NCBI RefSeq assembly: GCF_023823685.1
Contig: NZ_JAMXBF010000006.1
Span: forward strand, 372,001-436,000
DNA from: Pseudomonas subflava
GTDB taxonomy: Bacteria; Pseudomonadota; Gammaproteobacteria; Pseudomonadales; Pseudomonadaceae
Direction of reading: 5' to 3'
Length of the DNA: 64,000 nt
How positions within the stretch are numbered: position 1 is the first letter of the stretch; each line of letters opens with the position of its first letter. Below, in pieces: positions 36,834 to 45,684 of the stretch. The notes under the pieces were generated by a model. It saw only the letters and a program-made list of their open reading frames with translations, did not search any database and had not been told where the DNA came from. Both the position numbers and the translations under genes were made by a program.

Positions 36834-39272
36834 ATGGCTGCGGAGAACGAGGTCGCCGCGTTCAAGCAGAGCATCCTCGCCAAGCTCAAGTACGCGGTGG
36901 GCAAGGACGCGGGTAACGCCTTCGATCACGACTGGTTCGAGGCCATCGCCCTGGCCGCCCGTGATCATGTGATCGACCGCTGGGAGGAAGCCTCGGCGCA
37001 GATGGACCGACGCGGGCAGAAGCGCGTCTACTACCTCTCGCTGGAGTTCCTTATCGGCCGTTTGCTGGTGGACAACCTGAGCAACCTCGGCCTGCTCGAG
37101 GTGGCGCGCAAGGCTCTCGACGAGCTGGGTGTCGACCTCGAGCGCATCCGCCAGGTCGAGCCGGATGCGGCCCTCGGCAACGGCGGCCTCGGCCGGCTGG
37201 CGGCCTGCTTCATGGAGAGCATGGCCACCCTCGGTCTGGCCGCCCACGGTTACGGCATCCGTTACGAACACGGGCTGTTTCGTCAGGCGCTGGCCGATGG
37301 CTGGCAGCTAGAGCAGACCGAGACCTGGCTGGACTTCGGCAACCCGTGGGAATTCGAGCGTCCCGAGGTCGCCTACAACATTGGCTTCGGCGGCGCGGTG
37401 CTGAGCCAGCCGGACGAAGACGGCGTTCCGCACCATGTCTGGCAGCCCCTGGAGACCCTGCGCGCCATCGCCTATGACACGCCGGTGATCGGCTGGCGCC
37501 GTTCGGCGGTGAACACCCTGCGCCTGTGGCGGGCCCGTGCCGAGGAAGATCTGCAGCTCGACCGCTTCAACGCCGGTGACCATATCGGTGCGGTGGTCGA
37601 CGTGGTGCGCGCCGAGAGCATCTCGCGGGTGCTGTACCCGGCCGACAGCACCGAGGCGGGCCAGGAGCTGCGCCTGCGCCAGGAGTTCTTCTTCGTTTCC
37701 GCCTCGCTGCAGGACCTGTTGCAGCGTCACATGCGCGAGCACGGCGACATTCACCAGCTGCCGGAGCGGGCGGCAATCCAGCTCAACGACACCCACCCGG
37801 CGATCGCCGTGGCGGAGCTGATGCGCCTGCTGGTCGATGAGCATCGGCTCAGCTGGTACGACGCCTGGCAGCTGACGGTGGCGACCCTGTCCTACACCAA
37901 CCACACGCTGCTGCCCGAGGCCCTCGAGTCCTGGCCGGTGTCGTTGATGGAGCGCCTGCTGCCGCGGCACATGCAGATCATCTATCTGATCAACGCGTAT
38001 CACATAGACGCGCTGCGGGCCCAGGACATCCATGACTTCGACCTGCTGCGCTCGGTATCGCTCATCGAGGAAGACCACGGCCGCCGCGTGCGCATGGGCA
38101 ACCTGGCGTTCCTCGGAGCGCACAGCATCAATGGCGTGTCGGCGCTGCACACGGATCTGATGCGCAAGACGGTGTTTCGCGACCTGCACGACCTGTACCC
38201 GACCAGGATCAACAACAAGACCAACGGCGTGACCTTCCGCCGCTGGCTGTTCCAGGTCAATCCAGGGCTGACCGGGTTGCTGGTCGAGACCCTCGGCGAA
38301 GAGGTGCTCGATTCGCCGGAGACCGTGCTGCGCGGGCTGGAAAGCCACGCCGGCAAGAAGACCATGCACAAGCGCTATGCCGCCCTGCGCCAGCAGAACA
38401 AGGCGGCCCTGGCGGCCGTGGTGCAGGATCGTCTCGGCGTAGTGCTGGACACCTCGGCGATGTTCGACGTGCAGGTCAAGCGCATCCATGAGTACAAGCG
38501 CCAGCTGCTCAACCTGATCCACACCGTGGCGCTGTACCAGGCGATCCGCAACGAGCCGACCACCGACTGGGTGCCGCGGGTGAAGATCTTCGCCGGCAAG
38601 GCGGCGGCCAGCTACCACCAGGCCAAGCTGACCATCAAGCTGGCCAACGACATCAGCCGCACGGTCAACGACGACCCCACGGTGCGCGGCCTGCTCAAGG
38701 TGGTGTTCATTCCCAACTACAACGTCAGCCTGGCCGAGACCATCATCCCGGCGGCGGATCTGTCCGAGCAGATATCCACCGCCGGCCTCGAGGCCTCGGG
38801 CACCAGCAACATGAAGTTCGCCCTCAACGGCGCGCTGACCATTGGCACCCTGGACGGCGCCAACGTGGAGATGTCGGAACTGGTTGGGCGGGAAAACATG
38901 TTCATCTTCGGCATGACGGCGCAGCAGGTGGAGATGCGCAAGCGTTCCGGCGAGCTGAACATGACCTCGGTCATCGCCGGCTCCGAGCGGTTGTCGACGG
39001 CGCTCGAGGCGATCCGCTCCGGCGTGTTCTCGCCGGACGACCCGGCGCGCTACGTCGGCCTGATCGATGCGCTGGTGTACGACGACCGCTTCATGGTCTG
39101 TGCCGACTTTGACGACTACTGGGACACCCAGCGCCGGGTAGACGAGCTGTGGCAGGACCCGGCCCGCTGGTGGCGCGCGGCGATCCTCAACACCGCGCGC
39201 ATGGGCTGGTTCTCGTCGGACCGCACCATTCGCGAGTACGCCAAGGAAATCTGGCGCGCCTTGCCCGGCTGA
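36834..39272 (+). CDS. glgP: glycogen/alpha-glucan phosphorylase
   Basis: An 812-residue GT35 phosphorylase that releases glucose-1-phosphate from alpha-glucan. N-terminal signatures are VYYLSLEFLIGR and AALGNGGLGRLAACFMES. The PLP-binding lysine lies in ASGTSNMKFALNG (Lys about 661). Full length for the family. ATG 36834 with GGAGGAGG upstream was chosen over GTG 36828. It follows the DUF2513-type gene by 13 bp. Together with glgE, glgB and glgX in this window it supplies turnover of the stored glucan. Confidence 0.96.
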   Translation: MAAENEVAAFKQSILAKLKYAVGKDAGNAFDHDWFEAIALAARDHVIDRWEEASAQMDRRGQKRVYYLSLEFLIGRLLVDNLSNLGLLEVARKALDELGVDLERIRQVEPDAALGNGGLGRLAACFMESMATLGLAAHGYGIRYEHGLFRQALADGWQLEQTETWLDFGNPWEFERPEVAYNIGFGGAVLSQPDEDGVPHHVWQPLETLRAIAYDTPVIGWRRSAVNTLRLWRARAEEDLQLDRFNAGDHIGAVVDVVRAESISRVLYPADSTEAGQELRLRQEFFFVSASLQDLLQRHMREHGDIHQLPERAAIQLNDTHPAIAVAELMRLLVDEHRLSWYDAWQLTVATLSYTNHTLLPEALESWPVSLMERLLPRHMQIIYLINAYHIDALRAQDIHDFDLLRSVSLIEEDHGRRVRMGNLAFLGAHSINGVSALHTDLMRKTVFRDLHDLYPTRINNKTNGVTFRRWLFQVNPGLTGLLVETLGEEVLDSPETVLRGLESHAGKKTMHKRYAALRQQNKAALAAVVQDRLGVVLDTSAMFDVQVKRIHEYKRQLLNLIHTVALYQAIRNEPTTDWVPRVKIFAGKAAASYHQAKLTIKLANDISRTVNDDPTVRGLLKVVFIPNYNVSLAETIIPAADLSEQISTAGLEASGTSNMKFALNGALTIGTLDGANVEMSELVGRENMFIFGMTAQQVEMRKRSGELNMTSVIAGSERLSTALEAIRSGVFSPDDPARYVGLIDALVYDDRFMVCADFDDYWDTQRRVDELWQDPARWWRAAILNTARMGWFSSDRTIREYAKEIWRALPG

Positions 39273-39281
39273 GTGCCGGGC
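39263..39281. terminator. hairpin between convergent glgP and response-regulator gene
   Basis: GCCCGGC (39263-39269) and GCCGGGC (39275-39281) form a perfect 7-bp stem over the glgP stop codon. There is no T-tract. It may act as a bidirectional block between the two convergent units. Confidence 0.4.
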
Positions 39282-39288
39282 AGGGCCG

Positions 39289-40398
39289 TCAGTCGCCGAC
39301 GGCCAGGGGCAGCAGCACCTCGACCCGTGCCTGCTCGCCCTCGTTGCCGAAGCTGACCTGGCCGCCGAAGCTCTCGGTCAGTGCCTTGACGATCGGCAGG
39401 CCCAGCCCCCAGCCCTTGGTATCGCTCTGGCTGGAGATGAAGTAGGGCGTGGCCAGGTTGGCCAGCACCTCGGCCGGGAACGCGCCGTGATTGGTCACCA
39501 CCAGCTTGATGGCCTTGTCTTCCAGGCTCTGCTCGATGCGAATGGGGGCCTCCGCCTTGCCGTGCTTGGCCGCGTTGCCCACCAGGTTGTCGAGGATGCG
39601 CAGGAAGGCCGAGCGGTCCCAGACCACCTGCGCGCCGGACTCGTCCATCTCCAGCTCGAGCGGATTGTTGAGCTGCAGGGCGAGATTGGCCACGGCGTCG
39701 CGCAGCAGGGTGGCCAGGTCCATGGGCTCGCTGATCAGGCGGATGCCGCCGCCCACACTGACGTGGGAGATATCCAGCAGGTTGGCGACCATCTGGTCGA
39801 TGCGCTGCAGGTTGTCCTGCAGCACGCCGAGCAGTTCCTCGGTACGACGCTCGGGCTTGCGCTGCATCAGCCCTGTGGCCATCACCGCCGCCGACAGCGG
39901 CGAGCGCAGGTCGTGGCTGAACGAGCGCATGAAGCGCTCGAGCATGATCTTTTCCTTGCTCAGCTGCTCGTTGCGCGCCTCGGCCCAGTTGCGCTGGCGT
40001 TCGACGCGCTCGAGGCGGGTATTGCTCTTCATCAGGCTGGCGATGGTCGCCAGTACCTCGTCCGGGTTGATCGGGTGGGTGAGGTAGGCGCGGGCGCCGG
40101 TATTCAGGCCGGTGGCCTTGTCCTTGCCGCTGACGAAGGTGGCTGAGATGTTGATGATCGCCGGCAGTCGCGCGGGGCCGAGGGTCTGCTCGGCCTTCTG
40201 GATCAGCTCGAAGCCGGTCATATCCGGCAGGTTGATGTCGAGGATCACCAAATCCACGCCGTCGATCATCAGCGCCAGGCCCTCGGCGCCGGTGCCCGCT
40301 TCAAGAACCTGGAAGTTCGACTCGCTGGACAGAATCCTGCGCAGGACATAGCGGTTGGCTTCCATGTCGTCGACGATCAGGATCCGTCTAGTGCGCAT
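39289..40398 (-). CDS. receiver-histidine kinase hybrid (REC-HisKA-HATPase)
   Basis: A 369-residue soluble signalling protein. An N-terminal receiver domain (about 5-122, VILDINLPDM with Asp54) is followed by a coiled-coil linker, a HisKA box (MRSFSHDLRSPLSAAVM, His162) and a HATPase_c domain (LVGNAAKHG around 277, GWGLGLPIVKALTESFGG near the end). There are no transmembrane segments, so it is cytoplasmic and driven by a phospho-relay. It is the last gene of the stressosome-like operon. Its start overlaps the preceding hybrid kinase by 11 bp. Confidence 0.9.
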   Translation of the reverse strand: MRTRRILIVDDMEANRYVLRRILSSESNFQVLEAGTGAEGLALMIDGVDLVILDINLPDMTGFELIQKAEQTLGPARLPAIINISATFVSGKDKATGLNTGARAYLTHPINPDEVLATIASLMKSNTRLERVERQRNWAEARNEQLSKEKIMLERFMRSFSHDLRSPLSAAVMATGLMQRKPERRTEELLGVLQDNLQRIDQMVANLLDISHVSVGGGIRLISEPMDLATLLRDAVANLALQLNNPLELEMDESGAQVVWDRSAFLRILDNLVGNAAKHGKAEAPIRIEQSLEDKAIKLVVTNHGAFPAEVLANLATPYFISSQSDTKGWGLGLPIVKALTESFGGQVSFGNEGEQARVEVLLPLAVGD

Positions 40399-42151
40399 CG
40401 CGTTGCTCCTCGGTCAGACGCCTCACCTGGTTCAGGACCTGTTCAGCGTAGTCGGGATGGGACTTGTGCAATATCGCCCGGCTCTGCCGTTGCAGGCGTT
40501 CGAGCAGCGGGCCTTCGAGCGGTTTGGCGGTGTTGATCAGCACCCGCGCGTGCATGCTCCAGTCCATGCTTTCGAGCAGGTCCTCGCCGGAAATATCCGG
40601 CAGGTCCAGGTCGAGGAAGATGATGTCCGGCCGGATGGCATGCAGCTTGTCGATGCTGGACGTGGCGCTGACCGCCTCGATGATTACCGGGTGGTAGGGC
40701 TGCAGCAGGCGCGACAGCAGATAGCGGTCGGCCTCATTGTCGTCAATCAGCAGCACGTTGATGCCGCTCAGGTCCAGCGGCGCCGGCTCCGCTCCGTTCT
40801 CGTCGTAGCGGCGGGCGAATCGCAGCAGGAAACGGCTGCCGCGTCCCAGCTCGCTGTCCAGGCTGATCTCGCCGCGCAGCAGCCCGGCCAGGCGCCGCGC
40901 CAGCGGCAGGCCTAGCCCGGTGCCCTGTACTTGGGACATGCCGGGGCCGCGCACCCGCAGGAACTCCTCGAACACTCGCGCATGGTTCTCCGGCGCAATG
41001 CCGACGCCGGTGTCCTCGACCATGAATTCGGCGCTGTGCTCGTCCGGCAGGTAGGTACGCACGACCACCTTGCCGGCCGGGGTGTACTTGAAGGCGTTGC
41101 CGATCAGGTTGCGCATGATCTGGAACAGGCGGTGGCGGTCGGTCTCCAGCGCCACTTCTTGGGAGGCGCCGACGATTTCCCACTCCACGCTCGGATGGCG
41201 CAGGCCCAGCGCGCCGGCGAACTGGCGCAGCTGCTCGACGAAATCGGAGAGTTCGAACTTCACCGGGGTGATCTCGATCCGGCCGGATTCGGCCTCGGAG
41301 AGGTCGAGCAGTTCGTTGACCAGCTCGGACAGCTCGGCGGCAGCATCGCTGATGAACGCCACCTGCTTGTACTGCTCGGGATTGAGCGGTCCGTCCATGC
41401 CCTTGAGCAGCAGCTTGCTGATGTTCTCGACGATGTTGATCGGCGTGCGGATCTCGTGGGTCATGTTGGCGAAGAAGCGGCTCTTCGATTCGCCGGCCTC
41501 GCGCAGTTCCTCGGTGGCCTTCTCCAGCTCCGAGTAGAGCGCGACCACGCCCTTGTTGGTGTTCTCCAGCTCGACGTTGGTGGCCTCCAGCTCCAGCTGC
41601 TTGCTCTGCAGCTCGGCGGTGGTCAGCAGCAGCTCCTTGCCGCGCACCTGTAGCTCGACGTAGGGATCGGCCACGCCGTCGCTCTGCAGCTGCTCGCGAA
41701 TGGCCTTGAGCGAGGCGGGCGAGGGGAAGGGGCGCGGCGGGTGGATCGCCTTGCGGCCGCGTATGTGGGTGCCGGCGGCGGAGGTCTTGATGTCGAAGTC
41801 GTCCATCAGCCGCTGCGCGCCGCGCAGGCCGACGCCCATGCCAGTCGGCGAGACGTAGCTGCCGTCGAGGATCTGCTCGATGTGGGCGATGCCCGGGCCA
41901 TGGTCTTCGGCGGTGAAGGTCAGCGCGCAGAGCTGTTCGACGGCGTTCTGCGCCAGGTCGAAATGGAAGAAGCCGCTGCCGGCGTACTGATAGATGTTGC
42001 GCGCCAGCTCGGAAACCGAGGTGGCGAAGCGGATCTGCTCCAGCTGCGACAGGTCGAGCCAGGCGGCAATGCGCTTGGCGCTCTGCCGGCAGTTGACCAC
42101 GTCGACTTCTTCACGGATCTCGATCGAGACTATTCGCCTCGTTTTATGCAT
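40388..42151 (-). CDS. RsbT-like ATPase / histidine kinase / receiver hybrid
   Basis: A 587-residue cytoplasmic hybrid. Residues about 8-132 form an RsbT-like HATPase domain (VSELARNIYQYAGSG; EDHGPGIAHIEQ; GMGVGLRGAQRLMDDFDI). A coiled coil (about 165-225) leads to HisKA (FFANMTHEIRTPIN, His232) and a second HATPase (GTGLGLPLARRLAG). The C-terminal receiver starts around 461 (LLIDDNEADRY; phospho-acceptor Asp514 in FLDLDLPD). A partner-switching ATPase in front of a kinase suggests direct input from the stressosome. Overlaps of 8 and 11 bp on either side show tight coupling. Confidence 0.9.
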   Translation of the reverse strand: MHKTRRIVSIEIREEVDVVNCRQSAKRIAAWLDLSQLEQIRFATSVSELARNIYQYAGSGFFHFDLAQNAVEQLCALTFTAEDHGPGIAHIEQILDGSYVSPTGMGVGLRGAQRLMDDFDIKTSAAGTHIRGRKAIHPPRPFPSPASLKAIREQLQSDGVADPYVELQVRGKELLLTTAELQSKQLELEATNVELENTNKGVVALYSELEKATEELREAGESKSRFFANMTHEIRTPINIVENISKLLLKGMDGPLNPEQYKQVAFISDAAAELSELVNELLDLSEAESGRIEITPVKFELSDFVEQLRQFAGALGLRHPSVEWEIVGASQEVALETDRHRLFQIMRNLIGNAFKYTPAGKVVVRTYLPDEHSAEFMVEDTGVGIAPENHARVFEEFLRVRGPGMSQVQGTGLGLPLARRLAGLLRGEISLDSELGRGSRFLLRFARRYDENGAEPAPLDLSGINVLLIDDNEADRYLLSRLLQPYHPVIIEAVSATSSIDKLHAIRPDIIFLDLDLPDISGEDLLESMDWSMHARVLINTAKPLEGPLLERLQRQSRAILHKSHPDYAEQVLNQVRRLTEEQRDAH

Positions 42152-43118
42152 GTCTCACCACCACCAGGGTTGCGTCGTCGTTGTGCCGACGGAAGTCGCG
42201 GTGCAGCACCGCCGCGATGACCGCCGGATGGCGCCCGGCGAGGCGCGGATAACTGCCCAGATCGTGACGCGTGCTGATGCCGTCCGACGACATCATCAGC
42301 AGCGTCGTCGGCGACCAGGGGTAGCTGAAGCTCTGGATGCGGCCGATGCGGTAGCCTACCGTGCCGTTGCCGGACACCATGCTGCGGCTGCGACCGTCGT
42401 GCAGCACCCCGGCGATATTGCCCATGCCGCAGAAACGCACCTGGGCCTGCTCGGGCTGGATTTCCGCCAGCGCCACGGCGCCGCCGCGGGTCGGCATCAG
42501 CGCACGGTGCATGCGCTCGAGCAGGGTTTCCAGCGGCAGCGTGTCGTCGTGGTCGAGGAACAGGTCGCGGGCGCGGCGGCTGGCCTCATGGGCGGCATGG
42601 CCATGGCCGAGGCCGTCGCAGACCATGATGCGGTTGTCGCGGATCGCCCAGGCGTCGCCGCAGACCTCCTCGCCGGGGTAGGGCGTGCTCACGCCGGCCG
42701 AGATCAGCGGGCTGGTGGCCGGGTTCAGGCGGAACTGGGCGAACACCACGGTGCCCTGGCCTGGCTGGGAGTAGATGTCGAAGTGGTCGGACAGCCGGCT
42801 TATGGCGCCCAGGCCGGCGCCCATGGTGCCCTTGGAGGAATAGCTGTCGGCCAGGCAGCGAGCCACGTCGTCCATGCCGGGGCCCTTGTCGACGGCGAGC
42901 AGATCCAGCCGCTCGTCGTCCTGATAGAAGAGCAGCTCGCCGCCACCGGCATGCAGCACCAGGTTGCGCGCCATCTCCTGCACCACCACGCTCACGCGCC
43001 CCAGCAGGGTCTCGTCGGTCGTGAGCCGGCTGGCCTCGCGGATGACGACCCGGCGCGCGGCGTCGGCATGGGCGGTGTGGCTGACCGCATAGGAAAACTG
43101 CTTGATAACCTCGGTCAT
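42144..43118 (-). CDS. RsbT-like ATPase fused to SpoIIE/PP2C phosphatase
   Basis: A 324-residue protein. The N-terminal 130 or so residues are an RsbT-like HATPase domain (VQEMARNLVLHAGGG; DKGPGMDDVARCLAD; GAGLGAISRLSDHFDI). The C-terminal half is a SpoIIE-type phosphatase with EVCGDAWAIRDNRIMVCDGLGHG, MSSDGIS and NDDATLVVVR metal-ligand motifs. B. subtilis RsbX is a phosphatase alone, so the fusion is notable. It probably dephosphorylates RsbS/RsbR and resets the complex. ATG 43118 gives a 4-bp ATGA overlap with rsbT. Confidence 0.88.
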   Translation of the reverse strand: MTEVIKQFSYAVSHTAHADAARRVVIREASRLTTDETLLGRVSVVVQEMARNLVLHAGGGELLFYQDDERLDLLAVDKGPGMDDVARCLADSYSSKGTMGAGLGAISRLSDHFDIYSQPGQGTVVFAQFRLNPATSPLISAGVSTPYPGEEVCGDAWAIRDNRIMVCDGLGHGHAAHEASRRARDLFLDHDDTLPLETLLERMHRALMPTRGGAVALAEIQPEQAQVRFCGMGNIAGVLHDGRSRSMVSGNGTVGYRIGRIQSFSYPWSPTTLLMMSSDGISTRHDLGSYPRLAGRHPAVIAAVLHRDFRRHNDDATLVVVRHA

Positions 43119-43513
43119 TTCCACTTCCACAGTTCCACCGTCGTGCCGGCGCCGGGCTGGCTCTTCAAATCGAATTCGTCAACCAGGCGGCGCGAGCCGC
43201 TCAGGCCCAGGCCCAGGCCGCTGCCCGATGTGTAGCCGTCGACCAGCGCGCGCTCGATATCGGCGATGCCCGGGCCCTGGTCGGCAATGACCAGGCGCAC
43301 GGCCGCGCGACCGTCGCGGTTGGCGAGCTCGATCAGGCATTGGCCGCCACCGCCGTAGATCAGCGCATTACGCGCGATCTCGCTGGCCGCGGTGACGATC
43401 TTGGTCTGCGAGACCAGGCCCAGACGGGCTTCTTCGGCCGCCTTGCGCACCCGCTGGCGGATGATGACGATGTCAGTTTCCTGTTTCAGAGGGAGCGTCT
43501 GTGTCTTCGTCAC
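43115..43513 (-). CDS. rsbT: RsbT-like switch kinase (anti-sigma regulatory ATPase)
   Basis: A 132-residue HATPase_c protein. N-box ASEIARNALIYGGGG, G1 box ADQGPGIADIERAL and G2 region SGLGLGLSGSRRLVDEFDL are intact, so it should bind ATP. In B. subtilis RsbT phosphorylates RsbS and RsbR and, once released, activates a partner. The start is likely GTG 43513 (MTKTQTLPLKQETDIV...), overlapping the end of rsbS by 41 bp. A longer frame to 43537 is possible. It overlaps the phosphatase gene downstream by 4 bp. Confidence 0.85.
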   Translation of the reverse strand: MTKTQTLPLKQETDIVIIRQRVRKAAEEARLGLVSQTKIVTAASEIARNALIYGGGGQCLIELANRDGRAAVRLVIADQGPGIADIERALVDGYTSGSGLGLGLSGSRRLVDEFDLKSQPGAGTTVELWKWK

Positions 43514-43898
43514 TCTCGGGCTCCCCGGCGATTTCATCCTCGTTCACGCTGTTTTCCAGCCAGCGCATGCCTTTCTCGATATTCAGCGCGGTGGCGATGC
43601 CCTCCAGGGACAGGCCCAGTTCGACCAGGGTGATGGCCACGGCCGGTTGCATGCCCACCACGATCACCTTGGCGTCGAGGATGCGCGACACGTTGGCGAT
43701 ATGGGACAGCATGCGGCCGATGAAGGAGTCGACGATCTCCAGCGAAGAGATGTCGATCAGCACGCCCTTGGCCCTGTGGCGCACGATCTGCTCGGTGAGG
43801 TCTTCCTGCAGGTCCAGCGCCAACTGGTCGTGCATGTCGACCTGAATGCTGAGCAGCAGGTATTTGCCCATCTTGAGGATTGGAATGCGGTCTACCAT
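43473..43898 (-). CDS. rsbS: RsbS-like stressosome STAS protein
   Basis: A 141-residue single STAS-domain protein that closely resembles B. subtilis RsbS as I recall it: RIPILKMGKYLLLSIQ at the start, IDISSLEIVDSFIGRML with the phospho-acceptor Ser in VDSF (Ser58, equivalent to Ser59), and VVGMQPAVAITLVELGL. An acidic, Ser-rich tail (about 120-141) is extra. RsbS builds the stressosome core with RsbR and holds RsbT until phosphorylated. It is 10 bp after rsbR. Confidence 0.9.
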   Translation of the reverse strand: MVDRIPILKMGKYLLLSIQVDMHDQLALDLQEDLTEQIVRHRAKGVLIDISSLEIVDSFIGRMLSHIANVSRILDAKVIVVGMQPAVAITLVELGLSLEGIATALNIEKGMRWLENSVNEDEIAGEPESDEDTDAPSETGN

Positions 43899-43908
43899 GG
43901 CCGGGTCC

Positions 43909-44751
43909 TCAGCGCGCGTTGCCGACCAGACGGACGTTCAGCTCCTTGAGCGACAGCTTGAAGGCGTCGGCCAGGGAGGACTTGGTCACCACGTCGCCCA
44001 GTTCCACGCCCAGGTGGACGATGGTCGCGGCGATCTGCGGACGGATACCGCTGATGATGCAGCGGGCGCCCATCAGCTTGGCGGCGGTAATGGTCTTGAG
44101 CAGGTGCTGGGCGACCATGGTGTCCACGGTCGGCACGCCAGTGATGTCGATGATGGCGATGTCGGACTCGGTCTCGACGATCTTCTGCAGCAGCGATTCC
44201 ATGACGATCTGGGTGCGGTTGCTGTCCAGCGCGCCGATCAGCGGCACGGCCAGCACGCCGTCCCACAGCTGCACCACCGGTGTGGAGAGTTCCAGCAGGC
44301 TTTCCTGCTGCTCGCGGATCACCGCCTCACGGCCGGCCATGTAGTACTCGACGCTGAACAGGCCGAGCTTGTCGACCAGCTTGTTGACCAACCAGACCAG
44401 ATCGACTCTGTTGTCGTATTGGCTCTGGTTCTGGATCAGCTCGAACAGCGGCTCCTTGAGCGAAAACACGAAGGTCGCCGTCTCGGAGGCGGAGAAGCCC
44501 TGCCTGGCCTGGGTGCGGGAGAGTCGCTCAAGCTGTGCCTTGAGCGGCTTCCAGGCCGGCGCGTCGAAGTCGTCCGCGTCTTGTGCTAACGCCATGATCA
44601 CGGCCTTGAGCAGGTCCCTGGAGTTGTCCTGGACATTGCGTTCGTCGATCAGGTCGAAGCGGATCCCAGCGGCGCGCTGGGCGCTCAGCCACTTGTCCAG
44701 GATCTGTTCTTCGTTCTGTTTGAGTAGCTCGGCAAGCTGAGAGACGGACAT
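43909..44751 (-). CDS. rsbR: RsbR-like stressosome sensor
   Basis: A 280-residue protein. The N-terminal half (about 1-145) is a helical RsbRD-type sensor domain and the C-terminal half (about 155-275) is a STAS domain. The STAS phospho-acceptor is in DITGVPTVDT (Thr211 aligns with the RsbS Ser). A second candidate is Thr243 in IAATIVHLGV. N-terminal residues show no haem or flavin signature I can name. It heads the rsbRST operon. A 193-bp upstream region presumably holds the promoter. Confidence 0.9.
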   Translation of the reverse strand: MSVSQLAELLKQNEEQILDKWLSAQRAAGIRFDLIDERNVQDNSRDLLKAVIMALAQDADDFDAPAWKPLKAQLERLSRTQARQGFSASETATFVFSLKEPLFELIQNQSQYDNRVDLVWLVNKLVDKLGLFSVEYYMAGREAVIREQQESLLELSTPVVQLWDGVLAVPLIGALDSNRTQIVMESLLQKIVETESDIAIIDITGVPTVDTMVAQHLLKTITAAKLMGARCIISGIRPQIAATIVHLGVELGDVVTKSSLADAFKLSLKELNVRLVGNAR

Positions 44752-44944
44752 CGCTGATTTCCTTATGCGGAAGGTAGATTGAAACGCTAGTCAGGCCAGG
44801 CCCCTTATAACCGTATCAGGGGAAATGATCTATCCAACGGCAATATGAGATGGCTCAGGGACCGGCTGCCAGGGAAGGGAGTTCAACCTTTTCAGCGAAG
44901 CGGCGCAATGATCGGGGGCAGCCGTTCGGCGGCTGCGCCTCTGT

Positions 44945-45340
44945 TCAGATGAATCCGGGCTGATGTCGTTCGGCAACATAGTCCAGCGGCAGGGCGGCGG
45001 CCTTGATGAAGAAGGCGGCCAGTTCGGTTTCTATCAAGGTGTCGTTGATCGAGTCGAGCGCCGCCTGCAGACGCTGAACCTCGGCGCCGTAGGTCTTCTC
45101 GTGCAACACCAGACGGCTGTCGGGCACGGCGCGGATACGGTAGCAGCAGGGCGTGTTGTCGCTGGGGCGGCGCAGGGTCAGGCACAGTTCCAGGTGCTCG
45201 CCGTTGCGCAGTTCGGTGCTGGCCTGCAGGCCGTTGAGGTGGGCGTAATCCGCCGCCTGCTCGAAGTGCTGGGCGGCGCAGCTCACCAGGACCTGCAGCA
45301 GGGCATCGCGGAAGGCCGGCTCGGTCGCGGGTTGGTTCAT
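44945..45340 (-). CDS. uncharacterised stress-island protein
   Basis: A 131-residue soluble protein (MNQPATEPAFRDALLQVLVS...). A helix (residues about 8-40) is followed by strands with TLRRPSDNTPCCYRIRAVPDSRLVLHE, then a long helix QRLQAALDSINDTLIETELAAFFI. No motif I recognise. A good ribosome binding site (GAGGAAT) precedes ATG 45340. It lies between the stressosome operon and a small membrane-protein gene on the same strand. Confidence 0.62.
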   Translation of the reverse strand: MNQPATEPAFRDALLQVLVSCAAQHFEQAADYAHLNGLQASTELRNGEHLELCLTLRRPSDNTPCCYRIRAVPDSRLVLHEKTYGAEVQRLQAALDSINDTLIETELAAFFIKAAALPLDYVAERHQPGFI

Positions 45341-45429
45341 GGTCGATTCCTCGTCTACATCGGTTCGACGTACGACCGGCGCGGGCGAGGGCGAGTGCCG
45401 GACATTTTTTGCGCGTGTTTTATAGGCGC

Positions 45430-45672
45430 TCAGCGGTGGGCGAAACGGTGTGCGGCGCGGTAGGCGGGGGCAAAGGCCGGGCGCGGCTGCTTGTGCCGGC
45501 GCGGCTTGCTGCGCCGCGCGGGCGGCGGCGCCAGACGCACCAGCGTCTCGGCCTGGCGCTCGTCGGCGTCGCGCGCATGGCGGCGGGCGATGCGCAGCAT
45601 GCCCCAGAGCATGGCGGCGGCAACCAGGAACCAGGATGAAATGGCGAGGAGAATGACGGCTTCGGCTTCCAT
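45430..45672 (-). CDS. small single-span membrane protein
   Basis: An 80-residue protein. One N-terminal membrane helix (AVILLAISSWFLVAAAMLWG) is followed by a very basic tail rich in Arg, Lys and Pro that should lie in the cytoplasm. AGGAGGAAAGG lies 3-13 bases before the ATG. Unknown function. It is 12 bp after the Rossmann-fold gene and probably in one operon with it. Confidence 0.6.
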   Translation of the reverse strand: MEAEAVILLAISSWFLVAAAMLWGMLRIARRHARDADERQAETLVRLAPPPARRSKPRRHKQPRPAFAPAYRAAHRFAHR

Positions 45673-45684
45673 CGACCTTTCCTC

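Noticed and set aside
44752..44944. Possible AlgU-like box (GAACTC-N17-TCCCT) upstream of rsbR
   Set aside because: The -10 match is too poor, and no alternative sigma70 promoter stood out either.
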